Shown here piece by piece: positions 25,710 to 32,919 of a DNA stretch of 64,000 nt. Within the stretch, counting starts at the first letter, position 1; each line of letters opens with the position of its first letter. The stretch comes from Desulfuromonadales bacterium (lineage in GTDB: Bacteria; Desulfobacterota; Desulfuromonadia; Desulfuromonadales; Syntrophotaleaceae): the NCBI GenBank assembly GCA_013619105.1, contig JABXKU010000004.1, positions 1 to 64,000 of the forward strand, in the 5' to 3' direction. The notes under the pieces were generated by a model. It ran no database searches. It was given only the letters and a program-made list of their open reading frames with translations, and was not told the DNA's origin. A program made the translations under genes and the position numbers.

Positions 25710-28562
25710 TTATACTTTTGCAGTTTCCATATCAGCCAGGGCGTTGATTACATCCTCGGGCTTCGGCGGAACCGAATCGACTGCGTCGGAGGTGTAACCA
25801 AGGGCAATGGCGTCGGCCACGTCGAAGGCTTTCTTCTTCGAGTTGAGGGCCGCCAGCACCTTCTCCGGATAGGCCGGAAGGTGACGGATACGGGCGCCGC
25901 AGGCGTCATCGATGGCGTTGATGATGGCGCAGTGGGGAGAGGTCAGTGGCAGCTCTCCAACCCCGCCGGCACCGGAGGCACCATGCACCCGAGGCTCGCA
26001 GACGTAGATGATTTCCAGGTCGTCGGGGATGTCGTTGCAGAACGGGAAGCCTGCGCCGATCATGTTGGAGTGCTTCTTGATGTGCTCGAAGTCCTCGGTT
26101 AGAGCCAAGCCGACACCCTGGGCCAAGCCACCGTAGATCTGGCCGTCAACTGCTAGCTGGTTGGTGATGGTGCCGACGTCGGCGACAATGGTCATTTTCA
26201 ACACGGTAGTCTTACCAGTGGTGATGTCGACCTCGACTTCGGACAGGAACAGACCGTACATGTAGATGCAGAAGGGGTCGCCCTTGCCGGTTTCGACGTC
26301 GCACTCGGTGCAGGGGGTGGTCCACTTGCCGAGATACTTGGTGTCGATACCATCGGCCTGCATCTCGTCAAAGGTGCGGTAGCTGCCGTCGGCCTTTTTC
26401 ATGCCCTCCATAAGCATTTCGCAGGCAACGCGGATAGCATTACCGGTGACGACGTTGTGGCGGCTGCCACCGGAAGGACCGGAGTTGGGAGTCATGCTGG
26501 AGTCGTTCATGCACAAATGGATCTGTTCCGGCCGCACACCCAGGGGTGTCAGGGTTTGGTGAGCATGGGTGAGGGTACCGATGTCAGCGCCCTGGCCGTG
26601 ATCCTGCCAGCTGTTGCCGATCATGAACTCGTTGTTGGGCAGCAGTTCGGCCCAGGCTTCCGAAGTGTCGGGACCGTCGAGGCCGCAGCCGTAGATACCG
26701 AGGGAGACGCCGACGCCGCGCTTCTTGGTGGCGGTGCTGTTCTGCTCGGCCAGTTGCTTGGCCCGCTCGTACTTGGGACGCAGGGCTTCGAACTGTTGCG
26801 GGAAGATGAATACTTCCGGGATCTGCTGGGTCGGGGTGGTGGAACCTTCGCGGTAGCAGTTCAGTTCGCGCAGATCAAAAGGATCCTTACCCATCTTCTG
26901 AGCCAACTCGTCGATCAGCGACTCGGAAGCGAAGAAGGACTGGGGCGAACCGTAGGAGCGGAATGGAGCGCCCCAGCAGTGGTTTGTGCAGACCGTACGG
27001 CCTTCACCGCGCATGTTGGGGATGTCGTAGCCAGAGAAGCAGTACTGCATGCCACGGATGGTCAGCAGGTCGCCGAACTCGGAGTAGGGGCCGTGGTCGA
27101 CGGACCAGTCGGTCTCGACGGCCAGGAACTTGCCGTTTTTGTCGGCAGCCAGGCGTGCCTTGAACCAGAAGGGCGAACGCTTGCCGGTGTAGAACTGCAG
27201 CTGGGCCCAGCTGTACTCGAGGTAGACGGGACGACCGGTGGCCATAGTGGCCGCGGCGAGCAGAGCTTCGTTACTGGGGCAGAACTTGTAGCCGAAGGAA
27301 GAACCGCAGGGGTTTTGTACAATGACCAGGTTTTCCGGGTCCAAGCCGAGGCCCGGGGCGATCATCGCGATCTGCAGCTGAATTGCGATGGATTTGGAGT
27401 TGACGACCACTTTGTCGTCTTCGTTGATGTACGCGAAGCCGATGTCGGACTCGAGGGGCATCTGTGGCTGGCGGCCGAGATAGTACTCGCCCTCGACCAC
27501 ATAGGCGGCTTTTTCCATGATCGGCGCGGTTTCTTCACCTTTTTTCAGGCCCTGGGTGAAGTAGACGTTGGGGGTGCCGGGATGGATTTCGATAGCGTCT
27601 TCGGCCATGGCGGCCGGAGCGTTCATGTAGTGGGGTAGCACTTCGAGGTCAAGCTTGACCGCTTTGGCGGCTGCATCGGCCTGGACCTGGGTATCGGCGC
27701 AGACGATGGCGATGGCGTCGCCGTACTGGAAGACCTTCTCATCGCACAGGATCGGACGATCCCAGCCGTCACCCTTGTTGGTTGGGAAGGTGATCAGGCC
27801 GGTGATGCGGTTCTTGCCCTGGATGTCCTTGGCGGTGACGATCTTGACCACGCCGGGCATCGTTTCGGCTTCGCTGGTGTCGACGCCTTTGATGTTGGCA
27901 TGGGCCACATCGGCGTAGACCAGAGACAGGAACAGGGTGTTTTCAGGCAGCTGCTCGCGCTTGTCCGCACCGAAATCCCACAGACCGCAGACCTTGGCCA
28001 CCGAGGTGGGGCGAGGGTAGCGGGATCCGTAAAGTTTGCCGTCGTTGTTGTCTTTGTAGTCGAGCATGGCTTCGTCCATGTCGCCACGCAGCACCTTGGC
28101 GGCATCCAGCGCCGCGTCGACGAGGGACATGTAACCGACGCAGCGGCAAGCGTTCTTGTACTTGGTGAACCAGTCGCGCACGTCCTGACGGGTGGGACTG
28201 GCGTTTACGTCGAGCAGCGCCTTGATGGAGACGACAAAGCCCGGAGTACAGAATCCGCACTGTAGGGCGCCGTGCTTGATGATGGCCTTCTGCACAGGGT
28301 GCAGGTTCTGTGGGGTGCCGAGGCCCTCGACGGTGGTGAGGGTCGACCAATTGTCGATTCGTTTCATGCGGGTGACGCAGGAACGCACCAGCTTGCCGTT
28401 CAGGATCACGTTGCAGGCTCCACAGGTGCCGGTGCCGCAACCGACTTTAGTGCCGGTCAGCTGAAACTGCTTGCGGATCACATCGGACAACAGTGCGTCC
28501 TGGTCAACGATAACAGCCCGTTCGATGCCGTTGACTTTGAGTATCTTCTTGACCAATCCCAT
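25710..28562 (-). CDS. Molybdopterin aldehyde oxidoreductase (xanthine-dehydrogenase family)
   Basis: A 950-residue single-chain molybdenum hydroxylase. The N-terminus carries two [2Fe-2S] domains: CGTGTCGACNVILNGKLVRSC near residues 40-60, seen as its cysteine spacing, and a second with CGFCTPG and CRCVGY. The large molybdopterin domains follow, with GGVGELPL, the catalytic-glutamate region, near the C-terminus. There is no FAD domain, as in Desulfovibrio aldehyde oxidoreductase (Mop). The ORF runs from 28733, but the ATG at 28562 preceded by AGAAGGAGGAACAG is the better start. It oxidises or hydroxylates an unknown substrate. Confidence 0.92.
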   Translation of the reverse strand: MGLVKKILKVNGIERAVIVDQDALLSDVIRKQFQLTGTKVGCGTGTCGACNVILNGKLVRSCVTRMKRIDNWSTLTTVEGLGTPQNLHPVQKAIIKHGALQCGFCTPGFVVSIKALLDVNASPTRQDVRDWFTKYKNACRCVGYMSLVDAALDAAKVLRGDMDEAMLDYKDNNDGKLYGSRYPRPTSVAKVCGLWDFGADKREQLPENTLFLSLVYADVAHANIKGVDTSEAETMPGVVKIVTAKDIQGKNRITGLITFPTNKGDGWDRPILCDEKVFQYGDAIAIVCADTQVQADAAAKAVKLDLEVLPHYMNAPAAMAEDAIEIHPGTPNVYFTQGLKKGEETAPIMEKAAYVVEGEYYLGRQPQMPLESDIGFAYINEDDKVVVNSKSIAIQLQIAMIAPGLGLDPENLVIVQNPCGSSFGYKFCPSNEALLAAATMATGRPVYLEYSWAQLQFYTGKRSPFWFKARLAADKNGKFLAVETDWSVDHGPYSEFGDLLTIRGMQYCFSGYDIPNMRGEGRTVCTNHCWGAPFRSYGSPQSFFASESLIDELAQKMGKDPFDLRELNCYREGSTTPTQQIPEVFIFPQQFEALRPKYERAKQLAEQNSTATKKRGVGVSLGIYGCGLDGPDTSEAWAELLPNNEFMIGNSWQDHGQGADIGTLTHAHQTLTPLGVRPEQIHLCMNDSSMTPNSGPSGGSRHNVVTGNAIRVACEMLMEGMKKADGSYRTFDEMQADGIDTKYLGKWTTPCTECDVETGKGDPFCIYMYGLFLSEVEVDITTGKTTVLKMTIVADVGTITNQLAVDGQIYGGLAQGVGLALTEDFEHIKKHSNMIGAGFPFCNDIPDDLEIIYVCEPRVHGASGAGGVGELPLTSPHCAIINAIDDACGARIRHLPAYPEKVLAALNSKKKAFDVADAIALGYTSDAVDSVPPKPEDVINALADMETAKV

Positions 28563-28683
28563 GACTCTGTTCCTCCTTCTAGGGTTGTAGGGGTTCATGC
28601 AGACCGACCATTCGGCTGCCCCCCATTTGCAAACATGCAGGGCCGATCCGAGTGGTACCTCGGACCGGCCCTGCAGAACTTGG

Positions 28684-29706
28684 CTATTTTCCGAAGCCGC
28701 AATCGGGATAACGGCACTCTTGGCAGCTGGCACAGATTCCGCCGTGGCCGAGAGCGATAATGTCCTCTCGCGTCACGCTTACGCCGGCCAGCAGGCGAGG
28801 GATAATAAGTTCAACGATGGTTGCCTTGTGATACATGGCGCAACCGGGCAGGCCGACCATCGGTACCCCGCGCAGTTCGGCCAGCATAAACATGGCTCCG
28901 GGATAGGTGGGGGCGCCGTAGCTGATGACCCGTGCGCCGCTAGCTCGAATTCCAGCCGGGGTCAGGTCGTCCGGGTCGACCGACATGCCACCGGTAAGGA
29001 CGATCATTTCGGCGCCGTCTCCGAGCAGTTTGTCGATAGCTTCGACGATGTCCGGCACTCGATCGGGCACCAAGTGCTGGCAGAACACCTCGCTGCCCCA
29101 GGCTTCGAATTTGGTTTTGACCAAGGGGCCGAAGCTATCGGGTATGCGACCGTAAAAGATTTCGTTACCGGTGGTGATCAAGCCGATTTGCAACGGCCGA
29201 AATGGTGTGAGGGTGATCAGGGGGGGGTGGTCTCGACAGATTTCTTCGAGGCGCTGCAGGTGATGTTCTTCGGTAAACAATGGAATAATACGGGTGCCGG
29301 CGACCACCTTGCCGGCCGTTACCGGTTGATTGCCATGCAGGGTAGCAATGGTAACGTCCGGCAGGCCATTGAGTTGTTTCAGTAGCCCAACGTCGATCTG
29401 CAGCAGCCCCTCAGTTTCAGCTTTGAGTTCGATTTTGCCTTGATTGGGCTCCGCAAAGCAGAGGTTCGGGCCACAGATGGCTTGGGCGATTCGCTGCGCG
29501 GCTTCATCCTCATGAATGTAGCCGTCGGGCAGGTTGAGTACATAGATACGTTCCTTGCCGATATCCTTAAGCCTTGGTACGTCGTCAAGGGTGATATGGT
29601 GCCCCTTCTTATAGGCGCGGCCCTTGAACTCTCCCGGCACGATGCGGGTGATATCGTGGTACAGCACTCTACCCACTGCTTGTTCGACATCTATGATTTC
29701 AACCAT
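28684..29706 (-). CDS. Molybdopterin-binding protein (MoeA/MogA-like) with cysteine-rich tail
   Basis: A 340-residue protein. The N-terminal 170 residues follow the MoeA-like SDVGRVL plan (VEQAVGRVLYHDITRI). Residues 175-320 form the MoCF_biosynth fold: IGLITTGNEIFYGRI, then MIVLTGGMSVDPDDLTPAGI and MVGLPGCAMYHKATIVELI. It should bind molybdopterin and take part in metal insertion or transfer. The C-terminus ends in ICASCQECRYPDCGFGK, four cysteines in 15 residues, not usual for MoeA, suggesting a bound metal or Fe-S cluster. Structured-RNA copy A lies between this gene and the upstream DUF2292-like gene. Confidence 0.88.
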   Translation of the reverse strand: MVEIIDVEQAVGRVLYHDITRIVPGEFKGRAYKKGHHITLDDVPRLKDIGKERIYVLNLPDGYIHEDEAAQRIAQAICGPNLCFAEPNQGKIELKAETEGLLQIDVGLLKQLNGLPDVTIATLHGNQPVTAGKVVAGTRIIPLFTEEHHLQRLEEICRDHPPLITLTPFRPLQIGLITTGNEIFYGRIPDSFGPLVKTKFEAWGSEVFCQHLVPDRVPDIVEAIDKLLGDGAEMIVLTGGMSVDPDDLTPAGIRASGARVISYGAPTYPGAMFMLAELRGVPMVGLPGCAMYHKATIVELIIPRLLAGVSVTREDIIALGHGGICASCQECRYPDCGFGK

Positions 29707-29737
29707 GGGTTATCCCTTTGCGCTCTTTGGGCGCCAA

Positions 29738-29823
29738 TAAAAAAACCCGCATCAATACCTGTTGCCAGGGATCAATGCGGGTTTCGTTGGGTCTGCGTGG
29801 GGCAGAGGACGAAATAGGCGCCT
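29738..29823 (-). promoter_or_regulatory. Conserved structured element, copy A, ending in a terminator
   Basis: On the minus strand the element starts GGCGCC, then ATTTCGTCC, TCTGC, a loop, GCAGA, CCCAACGAAA. TTTCGT pairs with ACGAAA and TCTGC with GCAGA, giving a nested hairpin with CC opposite CCCA. AACCCGCAT and ATGCGGGTT then form an intrinsic terminator with seven T. Two more copies lie at 30162-30243 and 31964-32057. It sits between the DUF2292-like gene at 29853 and the molybdopterin-binding gene at 29706. It could attenuate that gene or terminate the upstream one. I do not recognise a named Rfam family. Confidence 0.75.
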
Positions 29824-29852
29824 GATATTAAATTGGATGCCGAGCGATCGTT

Positions 29853-30107
29853 CTACTTAAACTGCTCGATCTTTTCGATATAGTTGACGCCGCCTTCTTT
29901 GAAGGAAATAACCAGTTTGCCGGTGAAGCTTTCGTCGATGAACGCTGTCTTCTGCATGGTGGCGGCAACGATCCGTTTGCGGCTGGAGATCGAAGTCGCA
30001 GACAGGTCCGTTTTAGCGGAGCGGCGCCGCCCGGAGGAGGACTTCTCCTTTTGGCGACTTTCTTCCCTCAGTTGCGATTCCACTCTTAGAATTTCCGGAA
30101 CGGACAT
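29853..30107 (-). CDS. Small DUF2292-like protein, paralogue 1
   Basis: An 84-residue basic protein. The N-terminal 55 residues are charged and low in complexity. The C-terminal 24 residues (FTGKLVISFKEGG, then EKIEQFK) match the pattern of DUF2292 (YezD-type) proteins, which end in a strand, a glycine turn and IEKTEK. The same C-terminal block ends the protein at 32062-32256. DUF2292 proteins are often near sulfur or anaerobic metabolism genes; function unknown. GAGGCTCCAGTC precedes the ATG. It is flanked on both sides by copies of the structured element. Confidence 0.6.
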   Translation of the reverse strand: MSVPEILRVESQLREESRQKEKSSSGRRRSAKTDLSATSISSRKRIVAATMQKTAFIDESFTGKLVISFKEGGVNYIEKIEQFK

Positions 30108-30161
30108 GACTGGAGCCTCGCTATTGTACAGGGCATGTCAACGGGTAGTCGGACGTCGAAT

Positions 30162-30243
30162 AAAAAACCCGCACCTAGGCCTCAGAAAGGTTCGCTGCGG
30201 GTTTCGTTGGGTCTGCTCTCATGCAGAGGACGAAATGGGCGCC
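30162..30243 (-). promoter_or_regulatory. Conserved structured element, copy B, in a leader before DUF2292-like gene
   Basis: Same nested hairpin as copy A: GGCGCC, ATTTCGTCC, TCTGC and GCAGA, CCCAACGAAA, followed by the terminator AACCCGCA/TGCGGGTT and six T. A candidate promoter lies at 30319-30348, so the copy would be transcribed as a leader about 70 bases from the start site and ends 54 bases before the DUF2292-like ATG. Placement in a leader suggests transcription attenuation. The ACGAAA arm of the hairpin shares its AAA with the terminator stem, giving a possible switch. Confidence 0.75.
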
Positions 30244-30318
30244 ATATTTGAGGCAATTTTCTTGAGACGATTGTCTAGTGTGGTCGTTCTCAAATTAAAA
30301 CACCATTTGAAGGGTCTC

Positions 30319-30348
30319 TTTATAGCAAACCCATGACCAAATCTTCAA
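30319..30348 (-). promoter_or_regulatory. Candidate sigma70 promoter upstream of copy B
   Basis: On the minus strand TTGAAG and TATAAA are separated by 18 bases. The predicted start lies 60-70 bases before structured element copy B and about 205 bases before the DUF2292-like start codon. Confidence 0.5.
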
Positions 30349-30353
30349 GATAA

Positions 30354-30424
30354 AAATAACACCATCGGATGTTATTTACCGTAAACAACCAATAATACCT
30401 AAAAATAACCACCATTTGTTATTT
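30354..30424. repeat. Two similar AT-rich inverted repeats
   Basis: AAATAACA/TGTTATTT at 30354-30377 and AAATAAC/GTTATTT at 30403-30424 share the AATAAC half site. On the minus strand both are followed by T-rich sequence, so they could be paired terminators of the NifX-like gene or tandem operators next to the promoter at 30319. The half site differs from the classical ModE box. Nothing else was seen in this non-coding 331-base stretch (30108-30438) beyond the structured element and promoter. Confidence 0.5.
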
Positions 30425-30438
30425 GGGGTTTTTGAAAC

Positions 30439-30927
30439 TCAATGGGTGGAGCAGGAATCGCTACTATGATCGGCGCATCCGTTGCCACCTTGAAGGACGC
30501 AGTCGCTTGGTTCTTCCTCCTCCTTCTCTTCGTGGTCATGGTCACAGCTGCCCTCTTCTTCATCGCCACAGCGACCCGCATCCTGGCTGTAGAAGGGTTC
30601 CATTTCATTTAGTTGTTCCTTTTTAAGCTCCTCAACAAGTTGTTGCAGGTTGCTACTTGTGGCTTCAAAGACCCGGTAACCGCTCATATTCATGGTCTGA
30701 TGGATGGCATCGCCGATGGCGTCGACCACGATGGCATCCAGGTTTCTGCCTTGGAGGGCCGCAAAGGGGTTGCAGCCTTTTGGTGGGTCCTGGGGGTCGC
30801 AGTTGTCGATAGTTTCAACTACGCCACTTTCGCTATCGACGATCACAAACAGAGGGGAAGAGGAAAAATGACTGAAAAGTTGACTGTTGATGCCGTTGTC
30901 TACGGCGACGGGAAAGCAGATTTTCAT
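30439..30927 (-). CDS. NifX/NafY-type dinitrogenase cofactor domain protein with metal-binding tail
   Basis: A 162-residue protein. Residues 1-110 match the dinitrogenase iron-molybdenum cofactor biosynthesis domain (MKICFPVAVDNGINSQL, then PLFVIVDSESG and GRNLDAIVVDAIGDAI). The C-terminal 50 residues are very acidic and rich in His and Cys (CGDEEEGSCDHDHEEKEEEE and CADHSSDSCSTH), like metal-storage tails. The start at 30927 is chosen over 31143 because AAGGAGAATACCC precedes it and the domain starts there. Proteins of this family outside nif clusters probably bind Mo-, Fe- or other metal clusters. No nif structural genes are in the window. Confidence 0.85.
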   Translation of the reverse strand: MKICFPVAVDNGINSQLFSHFSSSPLFVIVDSESGVVETIDNCDPQDPPKGCNPFAALQGRNLDAIVVDAIGDAIHQTMNMSGYRVFEATSSNLQQLVEELKKEQLNEMEPFYSQDAGRCGDEEEGSCDHDHEEKEEEEPSDCVLQGGNGCADHSSDSCSTH

Positions 30928-31024
30928 TGGGTATTCTCCTTGTCGTATTGGGCTTAGAAGGGCGGTTTTAGGAACAGAACCGGGCCATACTGGCCAGGGA
31001 TGGGGTATTCTGGTGGGGCACGTT

Positions 31025-31936
31025 TCAGCTGCGCTGGAGCAGGGCTTGGCCACCTTGCAGATAGAGGACCTGCAAGTCATGGTTGCCGCAATATTCGTCC
31101 ACCGCCTGGCGAACCCCGGGGCAGGAAGGGAATCCGTAATCATCGAAAATCATCACCCCGCCAGGACTCAGCCGGGGGTAAAAAAACTGACAACAGGCCA
31201 AGGCTGAAGCGTAGATATCGACATCGACATGCACCAGTGAAAAAACTTTATAGGACCAGTGCTCAGGTAGGGTTTCGGGAAATAACCCTGGGTGGAGTTG
31301 CACATTTTTATATTCGCCCAGCAGGGCTGAGACGGCTTTGACGGAGGTGTCAGCAAAGTCCCCCGAGCGGTGCATGTCGATAGCGGGATCGCTGTCCGGC
31401 ATGCCGCAAAAGGTGTCAAAGAGATGCAGTTGCTGGATGCTGCCCTGCAGGGCCTCTGCCATGAGCAGTGCAGTGCCTCCCCGGTAGACCCCTATTTCAG
31501 CTAAGTCGCCATTGACCTTCCGTGCTTGGCGGCTGAGTTGATAGAGGGGAGCTAGGCGGTCTTCGCTCACCAGGGTGTGTCTTCGGACCTTGTCCCGTAG
31601 AGGGGCAAAGTCTGGCTCAAGATCGCTGTAGTGTAGTGGCCGCGGGGTCGCATCGTAAAAGTGTTGGTCTTCTTCAAGACCTAACCTTTCCAGCAGCTTA
31701 CGGACCTCCTGGTAGTGGCCACCCACCGCTACCGCGACGGTCGGTGGTCCGTCGTCCAGCGATAGCAGGTAGCCGGGTGGGTATACCGGCAGGCCTTCCA
31801 CGATCAGGCCCTGCTTGGTTGGATTACTATCGACGAAGCAGAGAACGTCTGCCGAATCAGGGTTTTTTTTTAACAGCCGCATCAGGGCGATCCCCTGGCA
31901 GCCAGCACCGTAAATGATAAAGAGTTTCATGGGCAT
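31025..31936 (-). CDS. TylF/MycF-type methyltransferase with N-terminal nucleotide-binding domain
   Basis: A 303-residue protein. Residues 1-105 form a Rossmann-like segment with LFIIYGAGCQGIALMRLL, resembling PglD-N or C-methyltransferase C-terminal domains. Residues 120-303 match macrocin O-methyltransferase (TylF): GDLAEIGVYRGGTALLMAEAL as SAM motif I, then DTFCGMPD, HVDVDIYASA and FDDYG. The ATG at 31936 is preferred; the longer ORF start lies inside the terminator of element C. The ribosome binding site is weak. The acceptor is unknown, perhaps a sugar or a surface polysaccharide. Confidence 0.78.
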   Translation of the reverse strand: MPMKLFIIYGAGCQGIALMRLLKKNPDSADVLCFVDSNPTKQGLIVEGLPVYPPGYLLSLDDGPPTVAVAVGGHYQEVRKLLERLGLEEDQHFYDATPRPLHYSDLEPDFAPLRDKVRRHTLVSEDRLAPLYQLSRQARKVNGDLAEIGVYRGGTALLMAEALQGSIQQLHLFDTFCGMPDSDPAIDMHRSGDFADTSVKAVSALLGEYKNVQLHPGLFPETLPEHWSYKVFSLVHVDVDIYASALACCQFFYPRLSPGGVMIFDDYGFPSCPGVRQAVDEYCGNHDLQVLYLQGGQALLQRS

Positions 31937-31963
31937 TTCGTAGTTAAGGTGAGTTGTAAAACG

Positions 31964-32057
31964 AAAAAAACCCACTCCAGTGCCAGGCAGACCATAGGTC
32001 CGGCAGTATGGAGCGGGTTTCGTTGGGTCTGCCTTGGGCAGAGGACGAAATAGGCGC
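31964..32057 (-). promoter_or_regulatory. Conserved structured element, copy C, ending in a terminator
   Basis: On the minus strand: GCGCC, ATTTCGTCC, TCTGC, loop, GCAGA, CCCAACGAAA, then a longer hairpin (CCCGCTCCA against TGGAGTGGG) followed by seven T. It starts four bases after the stop of the second DUF2292-like gene and ends 27 bases before the TylF-type methyltransferase. The 3' stem differs in sequence from copies A and B, while pairing is retained, so compensatory change supports a real RNA terminator. Confidence 0.75.
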
Positions 32058-32061
32058 TGAG

Positions 32062-32256
32062 TTATTTGAATGTTTCGGTTTTTTCGACGAAGCTGATGCC
32101 GCCATCCTTGAAGGAGATGACCAGCTTGCCGGTAAAGCGTTCAGGGACAATATGCAGTTCCTGAAAAGTATCGCACAGCTGCTTTTTCCAGACGGAGTTT
32201 TTGGCTTTAATGTCGGTTACGACCTGCCTTCTGACCTCTCTGTCCTTGTTTGCCAT
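32062..32256 (-). CDS. Small DUF2292-like protein, paralogue 2
   Basis: A 64-residue protein with a charged helical N-terminus and a C-terminal block (FTGKLVISFKDGG, then EKTETFK) nearly identical to that of the protein at 29853-30107. The N-terminal parts of the two differ. It has a candidate promoter with a palindrome at 32359-32387 and is followed by structured element copy C. The family match is by eye; function unknown. Confidence 0.6.
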   Translation of the reverse strand: MANKDREVRRQVVTDIKAKNSVWKKQLCDTFQELHIVPERFTGKLVISFKDGGISFVEKTETFK

Positions 32257-32358
32257 GGTTTCTCGGTAAAAATCCTTTTTTGCGGCCAGAGGAGTAAGCC
32301 TTAGAAGCAGAAAGATCTACAAACAAAACATCGTTTGGATGCACCGTGGACTTGCCGT

Positions 32359-32387
32359 TATATAGCATGGCATACATCGGTATGCAA
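32359..32387 (-). promoter_or_regulatory. Candidate promoter with internal palindrome upstream of DUF2292-like paralogue 2
   Basis: On the minus strand TTGCAT and TATATA are 17 bases apart. Between and partly over them lies GCATAC-ATCG-GTATGC (plus strand 32370-32385), a 6-bp inverted repeat well placed for a repressor. The predicted leader is about 95 bases long. The rest of the 234-base gap down to the CoA-binding gene shows nothing I recognise. Confidence 0.45.
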
Positions 32388-32490
32388 GAGCTAATGTTTG
32401 GGAGAGGAGCGCCTTGTCTAGCAGACGTCGAAAAGGAAAAAGCAGTATAGGAAAACCACAGCCTTAAGGATGTTGCTGAAGGATATTGGT

Positions 32491-32907
32491 TCAGCTTTCG
32501 TGGTAGCCCAGCACCACCAGGAGGCAACTGCCGTCGGCAATAACATTGATGCCGACTTCTTCGCAGCGGCTAACCGCAAGGGAACTTTGGGCACCTGGTT
32601 GCATCCAGATATTTTTTATGCCTTGATCGATGGCTTGCTCGACTAATTGTTCAGTTATTTTTGGCGGTGTAATGATGGATAGGCTTTGGACTTCGGTAGG
32701 TAGCTCGACCACACTAGTTGCGCAGTTCAAACCTTCGATGGTTGCGGCTCGGGGGTTGACGGGAATGACCCTGCGGTTGTGCTGTTGATAGCAGCGCAGA
32801 ACTTTGTTGCCGTATTTATCACGATTACTTGAGGCGCCGGCCACCGCAAAGGCTTCGGCGGCCAGAAACTGGATAATTTTTTCTTCTATTGTTTGCTTAT
32901 CAGCCAT
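32491..32907 (-). CDS. CoA-binding domain protein (YccU type)
   Basis: A 138-residue protein with a single CoA-binding Rossmann-like domain: FAVAGASSNRDKYGN as the glycine loop, VIPVNPRAATIEGL, and the terminal region QPGAQSSLAV. Proteins of this size occur widely and bind CoA in vitro in a few cases; a metabolic role is not established. It follows nuoN after 12 bases on the minus strand, so it may be the last gene of the nuo transcript. Confidence 0.88.
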   Translation of the reverse strand: MADKQTIEEKIIQFLAAEAFAVAGASSNRDKYGNKVLRCYQQHNRRVIPVNPRAATIEGLNCATSVVELPTEVQSLSIITPPKITEQLVEQAIDQGIKNIWMQPGAQSSLAVSRCEEVGINVIADGSCLLVVLGYHES

Positions 32908-32919
32908 GGTAACGCTCCA

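Noticed and set aside
26457-27638. Long 393-codon plus-strand ORF opposite the aldehyde oxidoreductase
   Set aside because: Antisense shadow of a GC-rich coding region; composition is typical of the third-position pattern of the real gene.
28700-30300. CRISPR array suggested by repeated GGGTTTCGTTGGGTCTGC
   Set aside because: Only three copies, irregular spacing with genes between them, and each copy folds into its own terminator; no spacer pattern and no cas genes.
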